64,000 bases of DNA from Mrakia gelida (GCA_024345305.1 BRON01000004.1:1426001-1490000), one strand, 5' to 3'; numbered from the stretch's first letter, positions 23,276-35,879 are shown. Translations and numbers: made by a program. Notes: generated from the sequence alone by a model not told the origin.

Positions 23276-25876
23276 ATGTCTTATCAACCTTCTTCACCTC
23301 TCGAAATTCCTGAGCTCGTGAGTTGCTCGTAGCGGGAGGTTCGAAGGTTGGCAAGAAAGTTGACGAGCTCACCTCCTTCCCTCCCTTCCTTCTTTCTCCA
23401 TCGCTCTCTTCCCGTCCTCAGCTCGTCAACGTCTTCGAACAGGTCAGTTCTACTCAAAACATATCCGCTGTCGTGCCTCAGCTATGTACTGACCCGCGCT
23501 CGTGCTCTCGTTTCTAAGATGGCGGACGACGAAGCTTCTCTCGCAACCTCAGCTCGAGTGTCCAAGGCCTGGTCTCTTCTCGCACTACAGTTCGTTCCCT
23601 CTCTCGTTCTCGCACTCTCTGAGCTTTCAGCCGATAGCTGACCATCGTTCCCGCTTTGTTTCTACAGGACTCTCTGGGGGTCTCGACCGATTTGGGCTTC
23701 TCAGCTGCTTTCGATCTTTCCAGCCGATACGAAGAGCGACGCTCCCTTCGGTTTCGATCGTGCTGGAGTCAATCCTCTCAGGAATCAGAAGGTCAGCTCT
23801 ACGGTTCTCGCTGTACCCCTCGGAGGAGCCTTCTCTGACTTTGCGTCTCAATTCATCGACAGTTCATAATGAGAGTCCCATCAAACCAAGAGCTCGCTCG
23901 AGTTCAGATCTACGCCTCGTTGATCAAGCATCTTCGGTTCGACGAGAGCGATGCTATCCACCCTTACGTCCTCGGGAAGCTCACGTTCGATGGCCTGGAA
24001 ACTTTGGAGTACGTAGACTTCCACTCTTTTTGGAGCGGTGTTGGCGAATTGGCGAACCGAGCTGACCTCCCTCCCTCTCCCCTCCTCTCCTTTTTCTCCT
24101 TTCTCCAGGTGTCAGCCTATGTTGGATACCGAGACCATCCTCACCATCGGCCCTCTGTGTGGTCCCTCCATCAAACGCTGTCTCATGCTGCTCGATGATC
24201 CCGAGGACGACGACGATTCTTCGGACGAGGAGGATCCAGATAACGATTTGGACGAGGAGGAGAAATTCCATCATTACGACTCCGCTCTGAACTTCTCGGC
24301 TATCGACTACATGGCTCGATCCTCTACCAACATCTCTGTTTTGGATTTGGCTGTTGGACCCAAGACTGTGAGCTTTTCTCCTCCCTTGCCATCTCGACTC
24401 CGACGCGTGCTGATCCCCCGTCCCTTCGTGCTCGTCGTTCGCCTTTCCTTCGCAGTCAAGTGCCTTCCTCCAACTCCTCGAACCACTCCGAGACTCGCTT
24501 CGATCTCTTACCCTCTTCGTTCGGAACCGCTCGATCTCAGCGGAGCGAACGAAGTACGTCTTGCGCGTCTTTCTGTTCCTTCTTCACAAGCTCACCTGCC
24601 TCTCACTTCCACTCCTTGTTCGCAGTTCTTTCCCTTTGGAGAACCTCTACCACCTCGACGGATTCAACTGCCTTCAGAAGCTCGCCATCACCGTCGAATC
24701 CATACGAGCAGCTCCCAACGTCGGCTCCTACCCACGTCTCCTCGACCTACCCGCCCTCAACTACTTCCAGGCTTCTGCTCTCTCCTCAGAACAGCTTTGC
24801 GATGTCCTCGTGAGTTAAAAGTTCTTCTCGCGTACTCCTCTCCCTTGTCGTCGCGACCCTCAGCTCACTCGTCGTCTCTTCTTCTTCTTCAAACAGCCCC
24901 TCGTTCCATCGGCCATCACCACTCTCCTCCTCCACGACCTCTCTCTTGTCCCCAACATCGGGAAGAGAGAGTCCGCTAGGGAGTTCGTCACCGCTCTGAA
25001 CAGGTTTGAGAACCTTGAGCGCTTCCAGCTTCTCTCTCCTGCCTTCCACGCTGGATCTCAGGGAAACCGAAAGGCCTACGTGAGTTCGCCTTCTCTTCAT
25101 TGTCGCAACAGCAACGCCTACCTCATAACGATGCTGACGTCCTTCCTTTCGCTCAGATCTCGGCACTTGCTGGACTCGTCACCACCATGAAACGACTTCG
25201 AACGCTGGAGATCGCCCACCCCTCCCTCCGATTCCCCAGCACCACCCTCGCCATCCTCGCCAAATCCCTCCCCGACCTGCGACAACTTGCTCTGCTCACG
25301 GACGACCTCCGAATCTCCCACCTTCGAAAACTTCACCAGGAAGCTCCCCTCCTCCGTCGCCTCGCTGTCTCGCCTTACATCCGAAACGACGTCGGAGCCA
25401 ACGCGAAGTGGGATTGGAAGTTCACTGAGCTCGAGCGATTCGGAGGTCTCTTCGTTCGACAGGCGTCGCTCAAGAGTCCAGGAGCTGTGACCGTTCAGTC
25501 AGCTATCGAGGAGCAGCCGTCCTTCCTGCAGATCTTCCCCTTCACCTGCCGCGTGAGTCTTTTCTCGTCGTCTTCCTCTCTTGCTCTTCCGCTCGCATCC
25601 TCTCCCAAGCGCTGATTTCGACTTTCGTTTCGTTGTCAGTTCGGCGATCAAGATCCCCTGGTCGAGTTCTTCGACGAGGAGTCCAGGCTCTACATGTTCC
25701 AGAAGTCAGCCGCCGAAGGAGGACCCGAAGGCGAGGAGGGTTCGGAGGATGGATCGGACGAGTCCTCGGACTCGGATCAAGATATGGACGACGAAGAGGT
25801 GGCCGAGTCGGAGGATCAGCTCGATGACGAGGTTTCGACGGAGAACGAGGATTCGGGGTGGGTGGATGAGGACTGA
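23276..25876 (+). CDS. F-box-like protein with leucine-rich-type body and acidic tail
   Basis: Probable substrate adaptor. The start MSYQPSSPLEIPEL at 23276 splices to LVNVFEQ, then MADDEASLATSARVSKAW and, after another intron, ALQTLWGSRPIW. Together these match an F-box-like motif (IPELL-V-VFE-x-DEASLA-x-ARVSKAW-x-ALQTLW). The long remainder consists of repeated Leu-spaced stretches (KTSSAFLQLLEPLRDSL, LENLYHLDGFNCLQKLAI, SAITTLLLHDLSLVPNIG, MKRLRTLEIAHPSLRFP, SLPDLRQLALLTDDL), typical of fungal F-box/LRR proteins. An acidic segment occurs near 24200 (DDPEDDDDSSDEEDPDNDL), and the C-terminus is strongly acidic (DQDMDDEEVAESEDQLDDE), stopping at 25876. The client is unknown. It is convergent with the VPS38-like gene, with 183 bases between. 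Confidence 0.82.
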
Positions 25877-26059
25877 CGACTCGGACGCGTCGTGTTTTGT
25901 TGCTACTTCGTCTCGGTTTTTGCTCGAGTTTGGTTCCTCTTTCGCTTAGGTAGTTTCATACACTCGGCCTTCACCTAATTATACTAGATCTTTCCCTAAA
26001 CCTCACTCTGCCCAGCTCTCCTACGTCGTGGACTTCATAAATGATCGTAAAACTGCCGA

Positions 26060-29000
26060 CTAACCAGCTCTCGGCGAGAGCGTCGTCCCCACCAGCTCTG
26101 GCACCGCTCCCCTCCCACTACCTTCTCCGGAAAGCATCTCCTTCACCGGAGTAGCAACTTTCGACTCTCCAGCTCCCCCAAACGCTCTCGCAATCGTCCC
26201 TCGTCTCGAACGAGGCTTCGTCTCCTTATCCACCTTCTTCTCCGCCGCCGACTTCCCACCTCCTCCTCCACCGAGACCCCAGAAGATGGAGAGAGCTGAG
26301 GGTTCCGAGGCTTTGGGAGTCTGACCTCCTCGGTCGGCGTCTTCGTCTTCCGAGTCGCTGGGGTCGAGAGAGACTTCGGATCCGTCAAGGCGGACGGGTG
26401 CGACGACGGTGGTGATGGACGCGGTTTCGTCGCTGACGTGACGGGAACGAGGCTCGATGGGGAGACTTGGGAAGAGGGAAGAAGAAAGGTCAGTCAGTTT
26501 CGCGGGAGGTAGGAAGAGCGAGGGAGAGATGACGGGAAAAGAGAACGAGGAAGTGTCGAACTCACTTTGATGGCCACTCCGACGAGACAGTCAAGAGAAG
26601 GTTCATGAGGTTGGGAAGCGTGTGTCGAAGATCCATGATTCGAATGGCTCGATCGATCATGAGCTGGAAAGGAAGGAAACAGCGAAACAGAGTCAGACCG
26701 AGTCGAGCCGAGCGACGCGTCGAGAAAACGAGGAAGAGAAGCTCACCGACTCGATATCCTTGTTGAGGAGATAGACAGCATACTCGAATCGATACTTCTC
26801 GACACCTTTCGAGTATAGCGGGAACCTGGAAGGTGAAGAGACGAGAAGGGTCAGAACCTCGTGACACGAGACAGAAAGGCGAGCATCGGAAGCGAAGACT
26901 CACAGTCTCGTCGGTCCATGCAGCACCGAGATCGGATCCTTGACCAGACTCCGACTCTGCGACGAGATGATCGGGTAAGGGAGAGGCTTCCCCATGTATC
27001 CAGCGAGGTGCTGAACGACCATCGCAGCGTATCCGAGAGCCGTCGCGACCGAGTCCTCGTCGACGTGAATGTTGGGCGGCAGCTCTGACGGAGGGAGATG
27101 AAGAGGTGGTGCTGGTTCTTTGGGGTGGGTAGGGATAGGGAGAGCGACGTTGTTGATGGAGAAGAGGAGGGAGCGACCGTGGATGGTGGGAGTGATTTGG
27201 AAGATGGTTTCGAGGGCTTCGCTGAGACGAGCTCGTTGAGAGTGGAAATGAGGTTCGAGGGCATGGCGAGTGGATCTGCGACGCGAAAAGCTCGGTTAGC
27301 GCAGGAGAGAGAAGTCCTAGATGGAAAATCTCGCTCACTTTTGGGCCTCAAGAGCCCGCTCCATCTCCTGGAGGTCCGTTCGCTCGGTCGACAGAAACAC
27401 CTCGCCTCGTTCGAGGTTCTCCTTCCGTCGCACCAGATCAGCCTCGAGATCCGTGATTTGTTGTTGAGCTGCAGGCGATCAAGTAGGATATTGGGTCAGT
27501 TGAGTTGAACGACGTGAGGGGAGCAAAAGGCGAGAGGATCGAGGAGAGGGACTCACTCGTCCGCGTCTCGAGTTGTATCGCGTCGTCCGCTTCTTGAACG
27601 CCTCGTATCCGAGCTTCCTCCTCCGAGATCAATCGAAGCTGTGACACAGTAGAGTAGAGAGGGTCAGGATCAGTTAGGGAAGGAACCACGCTCGTCGAGA
27701 AGCTACTCACCAAGACTGCAGTCTCGTCCTCCTCGATCAACCGATCCAACCCAGCCTCGATCTTCCTCGACGACTCCTGCGTGTCCTGAAGAACCGTCTG
27801 AAGGTTCACCAAACTGTTCAACCAAATTCGCGGTCAGTTCCTTCGACCCTGTCTCTCTCGCTCGCTCGCCACGCTAGTGTGAAAGACTCACCGATGCAGT
27901 TCCCCGAACCCAATGCCTTTCTTCATCCTCGTCTCCCTCAGACTCCTCTCCACCGCATCACCGACGTCTCCCCACTCAGCGACCTTCTTCCTCCTCTTCG
28001 GCAGCGAAGAGGATCTGGGAGCCTCGATCTCTCCGTCTGAGAGGTGTCGTTCGAGACTGGGTCGAGCGAGGGAGGGAGGTGGTGGTGGTGGGACGAAGAA
28101 GAATTCGAGAGGATGAGAGGTGAACGAGATGAGGATTGTGTTTGGTGGGAGGAAGGACTGTTGGAAGTTGATTTGAGGGAGAAGAAGGAAGTTCAGTTTT
28201 CCGGCGGAGGTGGTAGGGCGGTCGTGAAGTCGCGAACGGAAATCAAGACGCGAAGAGGACGAGACTCGAGCTCACCTTTCCATTCCACCTCTTCACCCTC
28301 CCCAGATCGATCTCCACCTCCTTCAAAACCTTCCACTCCTTCTCCTCCCCATCCTCCTTCTCCTTTTCAGCTGTGCCCTTGCTTCGTTTCTGCCCAGCAA
28401 CCCAAACCTCAACGACAACCTTCTCCTCCCTCCAGATCCTCCGATCCCACTTCCCGAAATCCGCCTCAGGGTCGAGGTCTCCGAACCGAGGATGCGTTGA
28501 GGGTTGATGGGTTGGAGAGATGTAGAAGGGTGTGCGTTCGGCGTCGGAGGAGGAGGGAGGTTTGGGAATGCTGGGTGAGGAGGGGATTCGAAGGGAGGTG
28601 GTTGCTGAACGCGACAGGAAGGGACGCGACGAGTTGGAGCTGGAGGGAGTGGAGGAAGCGTCGTGGAGGGAGTTTGGACGTGTTCGGGGTTTTATTGGGT
28701 TGCGAAGCGTGGAAGATGGGGACGGAGAGTTGGAGTTGGCTGATGGTGTACGAGGACGCACTGTCGAGGTTGAGGTCGAGGAGATTCGTGAAGGGAGGGA
28801 GGGTGGCTTGGAGTTCGTGGCTGAGGGACCTGGTGAGAGCGATCCGTTGGGAGACGATGGACGTGGAGTTGGTGGTGTTGTTGGACGTGATGAGGATGGT
28901 GTGGATTTTGGAGAGGAGGAAGTCGAGGAATGGGAGGGTCGAGAGGAGGATCCTGAGCTCGGAGGTGATGGTGAGTCGGAAGGGGATTTGACCTGGGACG

Positions 29001-30102
29001 GAGGCGAGGAGATGGCTTTTCCTTTTCCCTTGAGGTCCGATGAGGATGAAGGTACGAGTCTAGAGGAGGTGGAGGGTCTGGCGAGGGAGGAAGATGAAGC
29101 CGACGCGGAGGAGGACGACGGCCCTGCCTCGCTCGAAGCGCTGTACGACTCGGCCGTTTCGTCTGAGAGTCGAAGAGTGATGAAACTCTCGAGCAGCCTC
29201 TTCGCTGCATCCAAAGGCGTCCCCTCATCTCCCAGAGCCAGTCCTGATCCGATCTCGGGTGTTGGAAGCTCCTGCTCGACGTCCTCCTTGATCACGACCT
29301 CTCCCAATCCTCCAGCCTGACGAGCTTGGTTGAAGTCCGAGCCCGTGCTCCCTATCGACGTCCTCGAGCTGCTCCTTGCTCTGGATCCTACGGGTGCTGG
29401 TGGACATGCAGTTAGAAAGGATGCTGCCGAGTCGAAGTCGAAGGAAGGTGGGATGTTGTAGGAGGAGGAGAGACGAGAGGAGGCTCGAGCTCGGGAGAGG
29501 GAAGGACGTCGGATGGTCGGAGAGCCTCCAGATGTGCTCGGTGGCGGGTGAGGAAAGGAGATAGATGTGGAAGTTGATGGTGAGGTTGGAGATCCTAGGG
29601 GTGGAGATGGAATTTCTTTGACAGACTGTAGAGACGGAGGGAGGAGGACGTCAGTTCGAGCTCGATCTCCCCATCCTTCCCTTCTTGGACTTGGAGCTCG
29701 TCGGACGATTCGAACTGACCTGGAAGCTAGATATACTGACTCTTCTCCTCCTCCTGCCCGTTCCTACACCCAGAAGCTCGAGATCATCGACGGTTGCTGC
29801 TATCCTCCTCCTTCCCGTCGAGGAGGAGAGGGATCCCTCCTCGTCTTGCTCGCCAGCATTCGTCGAGACGGGAACATCCGACGAAAGAAGCTCGTCTCGA
29901 TGAGGAGTCAGAGTCAAGTTGTGAACGAGGATGGTGTTGATGTGTCGGATACGTCGCTGTGAATCGCACAGCGAGATCTAAAGAGCTGTCAGCTTGTGAA
30001 GGGCAGGGAAAGAGGGGGGACAGGAGAGGGAAGGGAAGGGAGGGGGGAGCTGACCTTTGCGACAAAAGGTTGAGGTCCATCCTCTTCGGAGGAGGACGAC
30101 AT
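26060..30102 (-). CDS. VPS38: UVRAG/Vps38-like subunit of the class III PI3-kinase complex
   Basis: Member of the Atg14/UVRAG superfamily, expected to direct Vps34 to endosomes and autophagic membranes. The ATG at 30102 (MSSSSEEDGPQPFVAK) splices to ISLCDSQRRIRHINTILVHN. A long Ser/Pro-rich, low-complexity region follows (29900-28550), then a possible C2-type strand region (ERTPFYISPTHQPSTHPRFG, KVVVEVWVAGQKR) near 28400. Short coiled-coil exons follow: LVNLQTVLQDTQESSRKIEA, LRLISEEEARIRGVQEADDA and ITDLEADLVRRKENLERGE. The conserved C-terminal domain is clear: NIHVDEDSVATALGYAAMVV, HLAGYMGKPLPYPIISS, LFPLYSKGVEKYRFEYAVYL, LNKDIESLM and DLRHTLPNLMNLL (27070-26570). The gene ends at 26060. The C-terminal domain decides the call; assignment to the VPS38 rather than the ATG14 branch is inferred from its similarity to UVRAG. 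Confidence 0.85.
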
Positions 30103-30829
30103 GGCGACAGAGACCAAGGAGGAGAGTCCAAACTCCTATAGGGAGGTGTACGAGGTCGGAAAGGTGGGAGAACGGTGAAGAAGATGGGGTCGAGGTTTGA
30201 AGGGAGAAGCGAGCTCGTCGGCGTCGCCCCTCCTCTCCCCTTTCGTCGCCGAGCGAGAAGTGGCAAGATTGCTTCCGTTTCTCACCAGAGATCCTTAGTT
30301 TGTGCTCTCAGAGGACCATACCGATGGGCTGGCTTTCACCTTGCGAAAAGAAAGTGTCGAACTCTCTTTTTTTCGTTGAGAACGACGCGTCGCGACTCAA
30401 GAGCGTTCGTCGGATCGGCCCAGTCTCTGAGACTCGGTGGGCTTCCGAGGAAGACTTTAACATACCAGCACATTAAAGCAAGCTCTATAGTCTAACTCGA
30501 CTGAACAAATCGTAACAATAGGAGGGAGGAGGCGTTGAAGGAACAGATTGAGCCGTTCGAAACGCGTCGCTGAAACGAGATCACACGCGTAAACGAGCCG
30601 AGACCGGGTTCCAACGAGCATCCTAGCGAGCAGAATAGCAAAGTAGAAATGCAAAGAGGTCAGCAAGATCACCCTTTGAGTGTAGAAAATAGAGAGACCG
30701 AAGAACGACGACGACGACGAACCGAAACCTCTCACGTCTCGCCCGTCCTCTTACGGCCTGTAGATGGCAAAACGGTCGAGTGAAGGTCAGCATCTAAGTC
30801 GAGCGTAGAGCAGGAAGAGAGACTTACTC
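30103..30829. other. Intergenic region holding a promoter and spliced 3'-UTR signals
   Basis: Upstream region of the VPS38-like gene plus the 3' UTR of the four-pass membrane protein gene. The minus strand shows two good intron signatures after the stop codon: 30758-30827 (GTAAGT, GCTGACC, CTACAG) and 30623-30735 (GTGAGA, GCTGACC, CGCTAG), leaving a 22-base exon between them. One GACGCGTC palindrome lies at 30384-30391. Confidence 0.4.
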
Positions 30830-31567
30830 CTACTTGGACCGTCCCTCGAGCTGAGCTTCCAAATCCGATGGCCCATGCGACGACGACGACGGCACCTCCC
30901 CGTCAAACAGCACCTCGTTCTCGACTCCCTGCTCTGCCAGATCCGCAATGACTGGGATTCCTACAACAACGGGCTGAGGGTTTAACCGAGCTCGCTCTTG
31001 GTTTATAGCGTTATGGTTGCCTGGTTCGTCGAGGAAGAAACGGACACATCAGCTCTTTGAACTCGACTCCACGCAAACGACACCGACTAATCGCTACTCA
31101 CTGCCGTTCACGTAGATTACCATCCCAAGCATCACGAAGATCCCCAAAAACACCAACCACCCTCTCGCATCACTCCACTTTCCATCAATGGGCACAATCA
31201 AGAACCCTCCCGACACGAGCGCGCCAGCCAGCTGAGTGTTCATGGCTATCCATCGCTGACGGATGAAGTCGAGCTTCGTCTTTGGTCTAACGATGAGGAG
31301 GACGAGTCGATCGTGGATGAGGAAGAGGGTGATGCTGAAGAAGATGAAGAGGAGGAGGGAGTTGGTGTCCGAGATGGGGAGGAGGCGAAGAGCGATGAGA
31401 AAGTGGAGGAGGAGGATAAGGAGGGGGTAGAAGGGGAGGAGGACGGTCGCGGAGAAGCCATCGTCTTCGGAGACGTGGAAGGTCGCAAATGATTGAGCTT
31501 GAGGTTGGGGTTGAGGTTCGGATGGGTCGACGGAGGGGATGGAGGTGTAAACGGGGGGAGAGCTCAT
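30830..31567 (-). CDS. Four-pass membrane protein of unknown function
   Basis: I do not recognise a family. The ATG at 31567 starts a short polar N-terminus (PPVYTSIPSVDPSEPQPQ) followed by four hydrophobic segments: LLPFYPLLILLLHFLIALRL, SLLLFIFFSITLFLIHDRLV, a third around MNTQLAGALVSGGFLIVPI, and WLVFLGIFVMLGMVIYV. A basic loop (RPKTKLDFIRQRW) sits between helices two and three. One intron (donor GTGAGT near 31100, acceptor near 31021) joins the helices to a soluble tail (NQERARLNPQPVVVGIPVIA, then acidic LEAQLEGRSK) ending with TAG at 30830. The 3' UTR appears to be spliced. Probably a small endomembrane or plasma-membrane protein. Confidence 0.75.
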
Positions 31568-31957
31568 TTCGGTTTGGCGAGAGAGAGGGAGGGAGTTGGG
31601 GGGAAGAAGAGGAAGAGCGGAGGAAGCTCAGGTTTGGTTTCGACCTGTTCAAAAGGGTCGACGTTGCCGGAAAGATGCGCCACAGCTCTGCTTGCCGGCA
31701 TGACGAGGAAAATCTTCTTCTGAGAGAGATTTGTGACGATTGGTGTACTCTCTCTCGGGCTCACAGATGGGTGTGTGCAGATTTGAAGGTTGAAACGCAG
31801 AGCCGAAGGGGACAGACGCGTTCGACTTCGAGAGCGGTGACTCACGACGATTCGTCTCGCTGTTTTTCGTTCTTCTTCTCTCCCTTCCCTCTTCTCTTCT
31901 TTTCAAGACGAGCCAACCATCTATCCCGTAGCCCCTGCAGTCAAAATCTGACTCTCA
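31568..31957. other. Intergenic region, upstream of the membrane protein gene
   Basis: Promoter side of the four-pass membrane protein and 3' side of the multicopper oxidase gene. No feature recognised beyond a pyrimidine-rich tract near 31870-31905. Confidence 0.35.
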
Positions 31958-34900
31958 TCAACTCCTTCTCACCCTCCCCAAGTTCCGACGAGGCATCCGA
32001 ACCGCGTTGCTCGTCGTGTTCGTCGTCGTCGACTGCTGGGAAAGAAGGCTGCAGTGGTCGTGCATCTCCTGAGGAACATCGTCGATAAGCTTCTGGAGGG
32101 AAGCGGTCGAGGGGATGTTGGCGAATTGCATCTGCGAGACGAGACGAGGAGAGAGCGAGAGAGTCAGCGTTCTGATCGCGACGTCGACGTTCGCTCAGGC
32201 AGGCTTCTTCGCCGTATGAACTTACGAGCAAGCCCGACTCCATGTGCCACGAGATGTGGCAGTGAAGAGCCCACATTCCAACGTTGTCGGTGACGAAACG
32301 AAGGACGACGTAGGAGTAGGCGGGAATGACGATGGTGTCGCGTCTGCGAGGAAGAGAAGAGTGCTCAGCGCCGATTTCGACTGGAGATCGCGAGGGAGAA
32401 TCAAGGGTTCACCTCATCGCGTTGGTCGTGTTCAGAGCCGATCCAGTGTAGGATCCTTCTCCTTCTCCGACGATCCAAAAAGTGTGACCTGCAAGGAGCA
32501 AGAAGGAGAGAGGCGCTTCAGTGAGGAAGTCGACGAGAAGTCGCGTCGAATCTTCGAGTGAACTCACCATGTAAGCTGCGAAGAACGAAGGAGGGAAGTG
32601 AATGTGAGCTTGAGGAGGTTGTTTGAAGGAAACTAGGAAGATACGAGCAGAGCGCTTACTGGAAAGGATGTGTTCCGTCGTCGAGCGAGTTGATGACCAA
32701 ATCCATGACCTCGATTCCCTCCGTGAGAACGATCAACTGCGAGGCATCGTTGTAGGCTTGGGCTGGAGAGGCGAGAGCGTCACTCGAGAAGGCGAAGAGA
32801 GAGTTCTGGCCAGCAGCGAGAGGTTCCCAGGAGGTGTTGTTGAAGAAGGATCGCTGACGAGGAAAACAAGGCGAAGGAGGGTGAGCTGGTGAACTCGAGA
32901 GGAAGAAAAGCGAGGACTGACGTGTCGACCGTCGGCGAGGTACTGCATCGAAAAATCTACTTCGACGTGTCTGAGCAACAGGGAGGGAAGGTGGTCAGTA
33001 AGCTGAGGAGGAGAGAAATAGGGAACGGAGCTGCTCACTTCGTCGCGTCAGGAACGACGAGCTTGTCGGATGGAATGAGGTCTCCCCCGAACGAGGTGTC
33101 GAGCGAATCCTTTACTCCTGAGATCGAGAAAGAGTCGGTGTAGTTTGGTAGAAGGTTGGTATCGGATCCGTTGTAGAACAGAACTCCGAGAGTGAGAGGA
33201 TCGAGAGAAGGGTTGTCGTCTGCGAACGAAAAGAGGAGACGCGTCAACAAAGTCGATATCGCGAAGCTCGTCAGAGCAAGATCCACGCTCGAGCTCACAA
33301 GTGAAGGCATCCATTGCGAGTGTACTCCTCAGCCAGTAAGATCCAGCCTGCTGGTCGAGAGTGACGAGAACCGAGTATCGTTGAGCGACTCCCATGGTCA
33401 CGCTCTGGACCTCAACGGGCTCGACGGAGACTCCGTCTGCTTCGACGACGGTGAGGGTGTGGTTATCGATAGAGAAGGACACGTCGGCGAAGGATCCTGG
33501 GTGAGATAAAAGAGAGTCAGCGGAGATAAGAAGCAGAGGACGAGAGATAGAGCGAAGACGAACCGGTGTTGACAAGTCGGAATCGATACGTCTTCCCTCC
33601 TTCCAGAGTCGTGTTCCAGTAGGTAGCAGTGAAGTTACCGCTGCAAGTGTGATTTCCAGGGTACTGAGTGAAGGTCGATTCGTCTCCAGGGTTTCGAGCA
33701 GAGAGAGGAGAGGAGGACGCGTCGTCCGAGTTCAAAGATCGTCGCCTCTCAGGGATGACGAGGTTGGTAGGAGCTAAAGATCGGAGAGCCGAAGAGATGG
33801 ATCTTGAAGTCAGCATGAGGAAGCGACGATGATCACGAAGAAACACAAGAAGAATAGAAGGAGGGACTCACGAAAGTAGGCGCAACTTCCTTGCGAGACT
33901 CCGTTGAGTTGACCGGCGTCGGGCGTTGGCTCGTCTCCAGGTTGACCGTCCATTCCAGTACCGTCGAGGTTGTACTGTTGACGATACGGAGGCGAGAGAA
34001 GTGAGTTGGTGAACAAGATCGGGACAAACTTAGTCAAGCGACGAGCAAGAGGAAACGGGGACTCACTCGCCAAAGCAGCTCCGTCGAGAGGGTGTTGTAG
34101 AGATCTCCCATCAGCATGAGAACCTCTCCGTCGTAGGCTGACTGGTTCGAAGTCGTCGAAGCGTTGCCCTGCTGGAACGAGGCCGTCTCACTGGGACTGT
34201 GAAGCACGAGACCACCAAAGAGTCCGTCCGTGTCTGTTCACGAGAGAAGGAAAGGAGAGTCAGCAAACGCGTCAAGAAGAGCCATTCGAGAGGCCTTGGA
34301 TTATCAGCTGAACCCACACTGAGTCTCGAGATGGCCGTGCCACCTGCGAAGGAAGGGGAAACGAGGAGAGGAAGAGGTCAGTCAGACGCGTCGACCACGG
34401 GGAAGAAGGTCGCAGAACTCACCAGTACGTCCCAACATTCTGAGCGGTGAAGTTGTAGGTAAGGGTCTGCGAAGGCGGAATACCGCACTGAGTAACAGCG
34501 GCAGTTCCGTCAACTTGGAAGAAGGGGAAGAAAGGAAGCAGCAACGGTCAGCCTGGTCTTTCGCTCGAGGAGGCTTTGCCCAAGGAGGGGTTCGCCTGTC
34601 CTCTCTCCTCTGAACCTCTTCGCGTAAACAAAAGGAGCTCACAGAAGTTCGTTCCGTATTGATACTGGCCGTGCCAGTGAATCGCAGTCGCGTTCGAGAG
34701 CTTGTTCGTGACGTGCACGACGAGTTGGTCTCCGAGGTTTGCTTCGATGAGAGGACCAGGAGATTGACCTGTGAGCGAGTAGAAAGAAAGATAACGGTCA
34801 GTTCCTTTATGCGTGAATCAAATCAGAGCTGATGAAGATGGTCATCGGTAGAGATATCGTGCGACACCCTCGTGCCCTGCTCGCCCAGTCGTCGAGCTCA

Positions 34901-35358
34901 CCTCCCTCCCTCCTTCGCCCAAACCATCACCCTCCCTTCTCTCTTGTACCCCGTCGAGCTCACTCCCTGAACCGCCCGCACCAACAATACCTTCTGCCAT
35001 CGGACTCACCATTCACTACGATCATCTTCTTCCAAATCCCTCCTGGCGAACCCCAAACCTCCTCAACATCCCAGCTGAACTCCCTCGTCCTCGGCGGCTC
35101 CGACGAGTTCCATCCCACGCCCGGAGCAAAGTTGCTCGCCTGGACGAGATCGGCTTTTGAGATGAAGGCGAGGGTTGTGTTGGTGGTGGAAGTTGAGATG
35201 TTGGAGGAGGAAGAGGACGAGCTTGTGAGGGAGGAAGACGAAGAGCCGTTGGACTTTTTGAGCCCAACTCCGAGTCCGACTCCTAGAGCTATGGCTACGA
35301 CGACGAGAGCGACGGCGGAGATGATGAGAGTTCGACCTCTTGAGGATTTGGCGACCAT
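31958..35358 (-). CDS. Membrane-anchored multicopper oxidase (laccase/ferroxidase-like)
   Basis: Copper enzyme oxidising phenols or metal ions with reduction of oxygen to water, probably outside the cell. The ATG at 35358 is followed by a basic stretch and one hydrophobic helix (LIISAVALVVVAIALGVGLG), a signal-anchor, then a Ser-rich stem. The four copper-binding motifs are all present: IHWHGQYQYG (near 34690), TYWWHGHLETQYTDGLFG (near 34390), HMHGHTFW (near 32560, split by an intron from HPF) and HCHISWHMESGLL (near 32250). The residue ten after the type-1 cysteine is Leu, as in Fet3 and many laccases. Over ten exons. The tail (MHDHCSLLSQQSTTTN, basic end) has no C-terminal membrane helix, unlike Fet3, and no iron permease gene is nearby, so a ferroxidase role is not established. 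It shares an upstream region with the acid phosphatase gene. Confidence 0.88.
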
Positions 35359-35879
35359 CTTGGAGGGGAAGGCTGCTGGAGAAGAGGAGCAGATGGGAGG
35401 TCGGACGAGGGAAGGAAGGAGGAGGGAAGGACAGAGGTCAAGGGCGGAGGGAGGTCGGTCTTCCCTCTTCCCTCGACGAAGAGCTATTCAGAGCACAAAG
35501 CCGAAAGGCCTCGTGCTACGAGTGAGCTCTGGCAGCACGTTCGCGACCTGTCGTAGAGGTTGAGACGGACATGGGCGCTAGGTTGATGAAAAACAGCGAG
35601 GGAAGCTGGGGGAGGAGGGATCGGATCCCCTCCTTCGCGACGAGAATAGGTTCATTTTGACTGGCTTCTCACCAACGTTCCTCTTCTCGCTCTGAGATCC
35701 TCATGGGAGAGGAGAGTGTTTATTTTCGAGGTCCTCTTGTTCGGCAGCGAGCCATGCAGCCAATTGGAATCGTCCAGTTTTGCCTGAAGACTCGAGCTTT
35801 CTTCCTTCGCCTCCGACCACGACTCGCCATCTTCTCCTCCTCCTTTCGTCCTTCCCTCCCTCTTCTCGTCTCGCCAACG
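35359..35879. other. Divergent promoter region between oxidase and acid phosphatase
   Basis: The 521 bases separate two divergent genes for extracellular enzymes. A CACGTT hexamer at 35536-35541 resembles the binding core of the phosphate regulator Pho4, which would suit the acid phosphatase, but a single hexamer is weak evidence. Confidence 0.35.
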
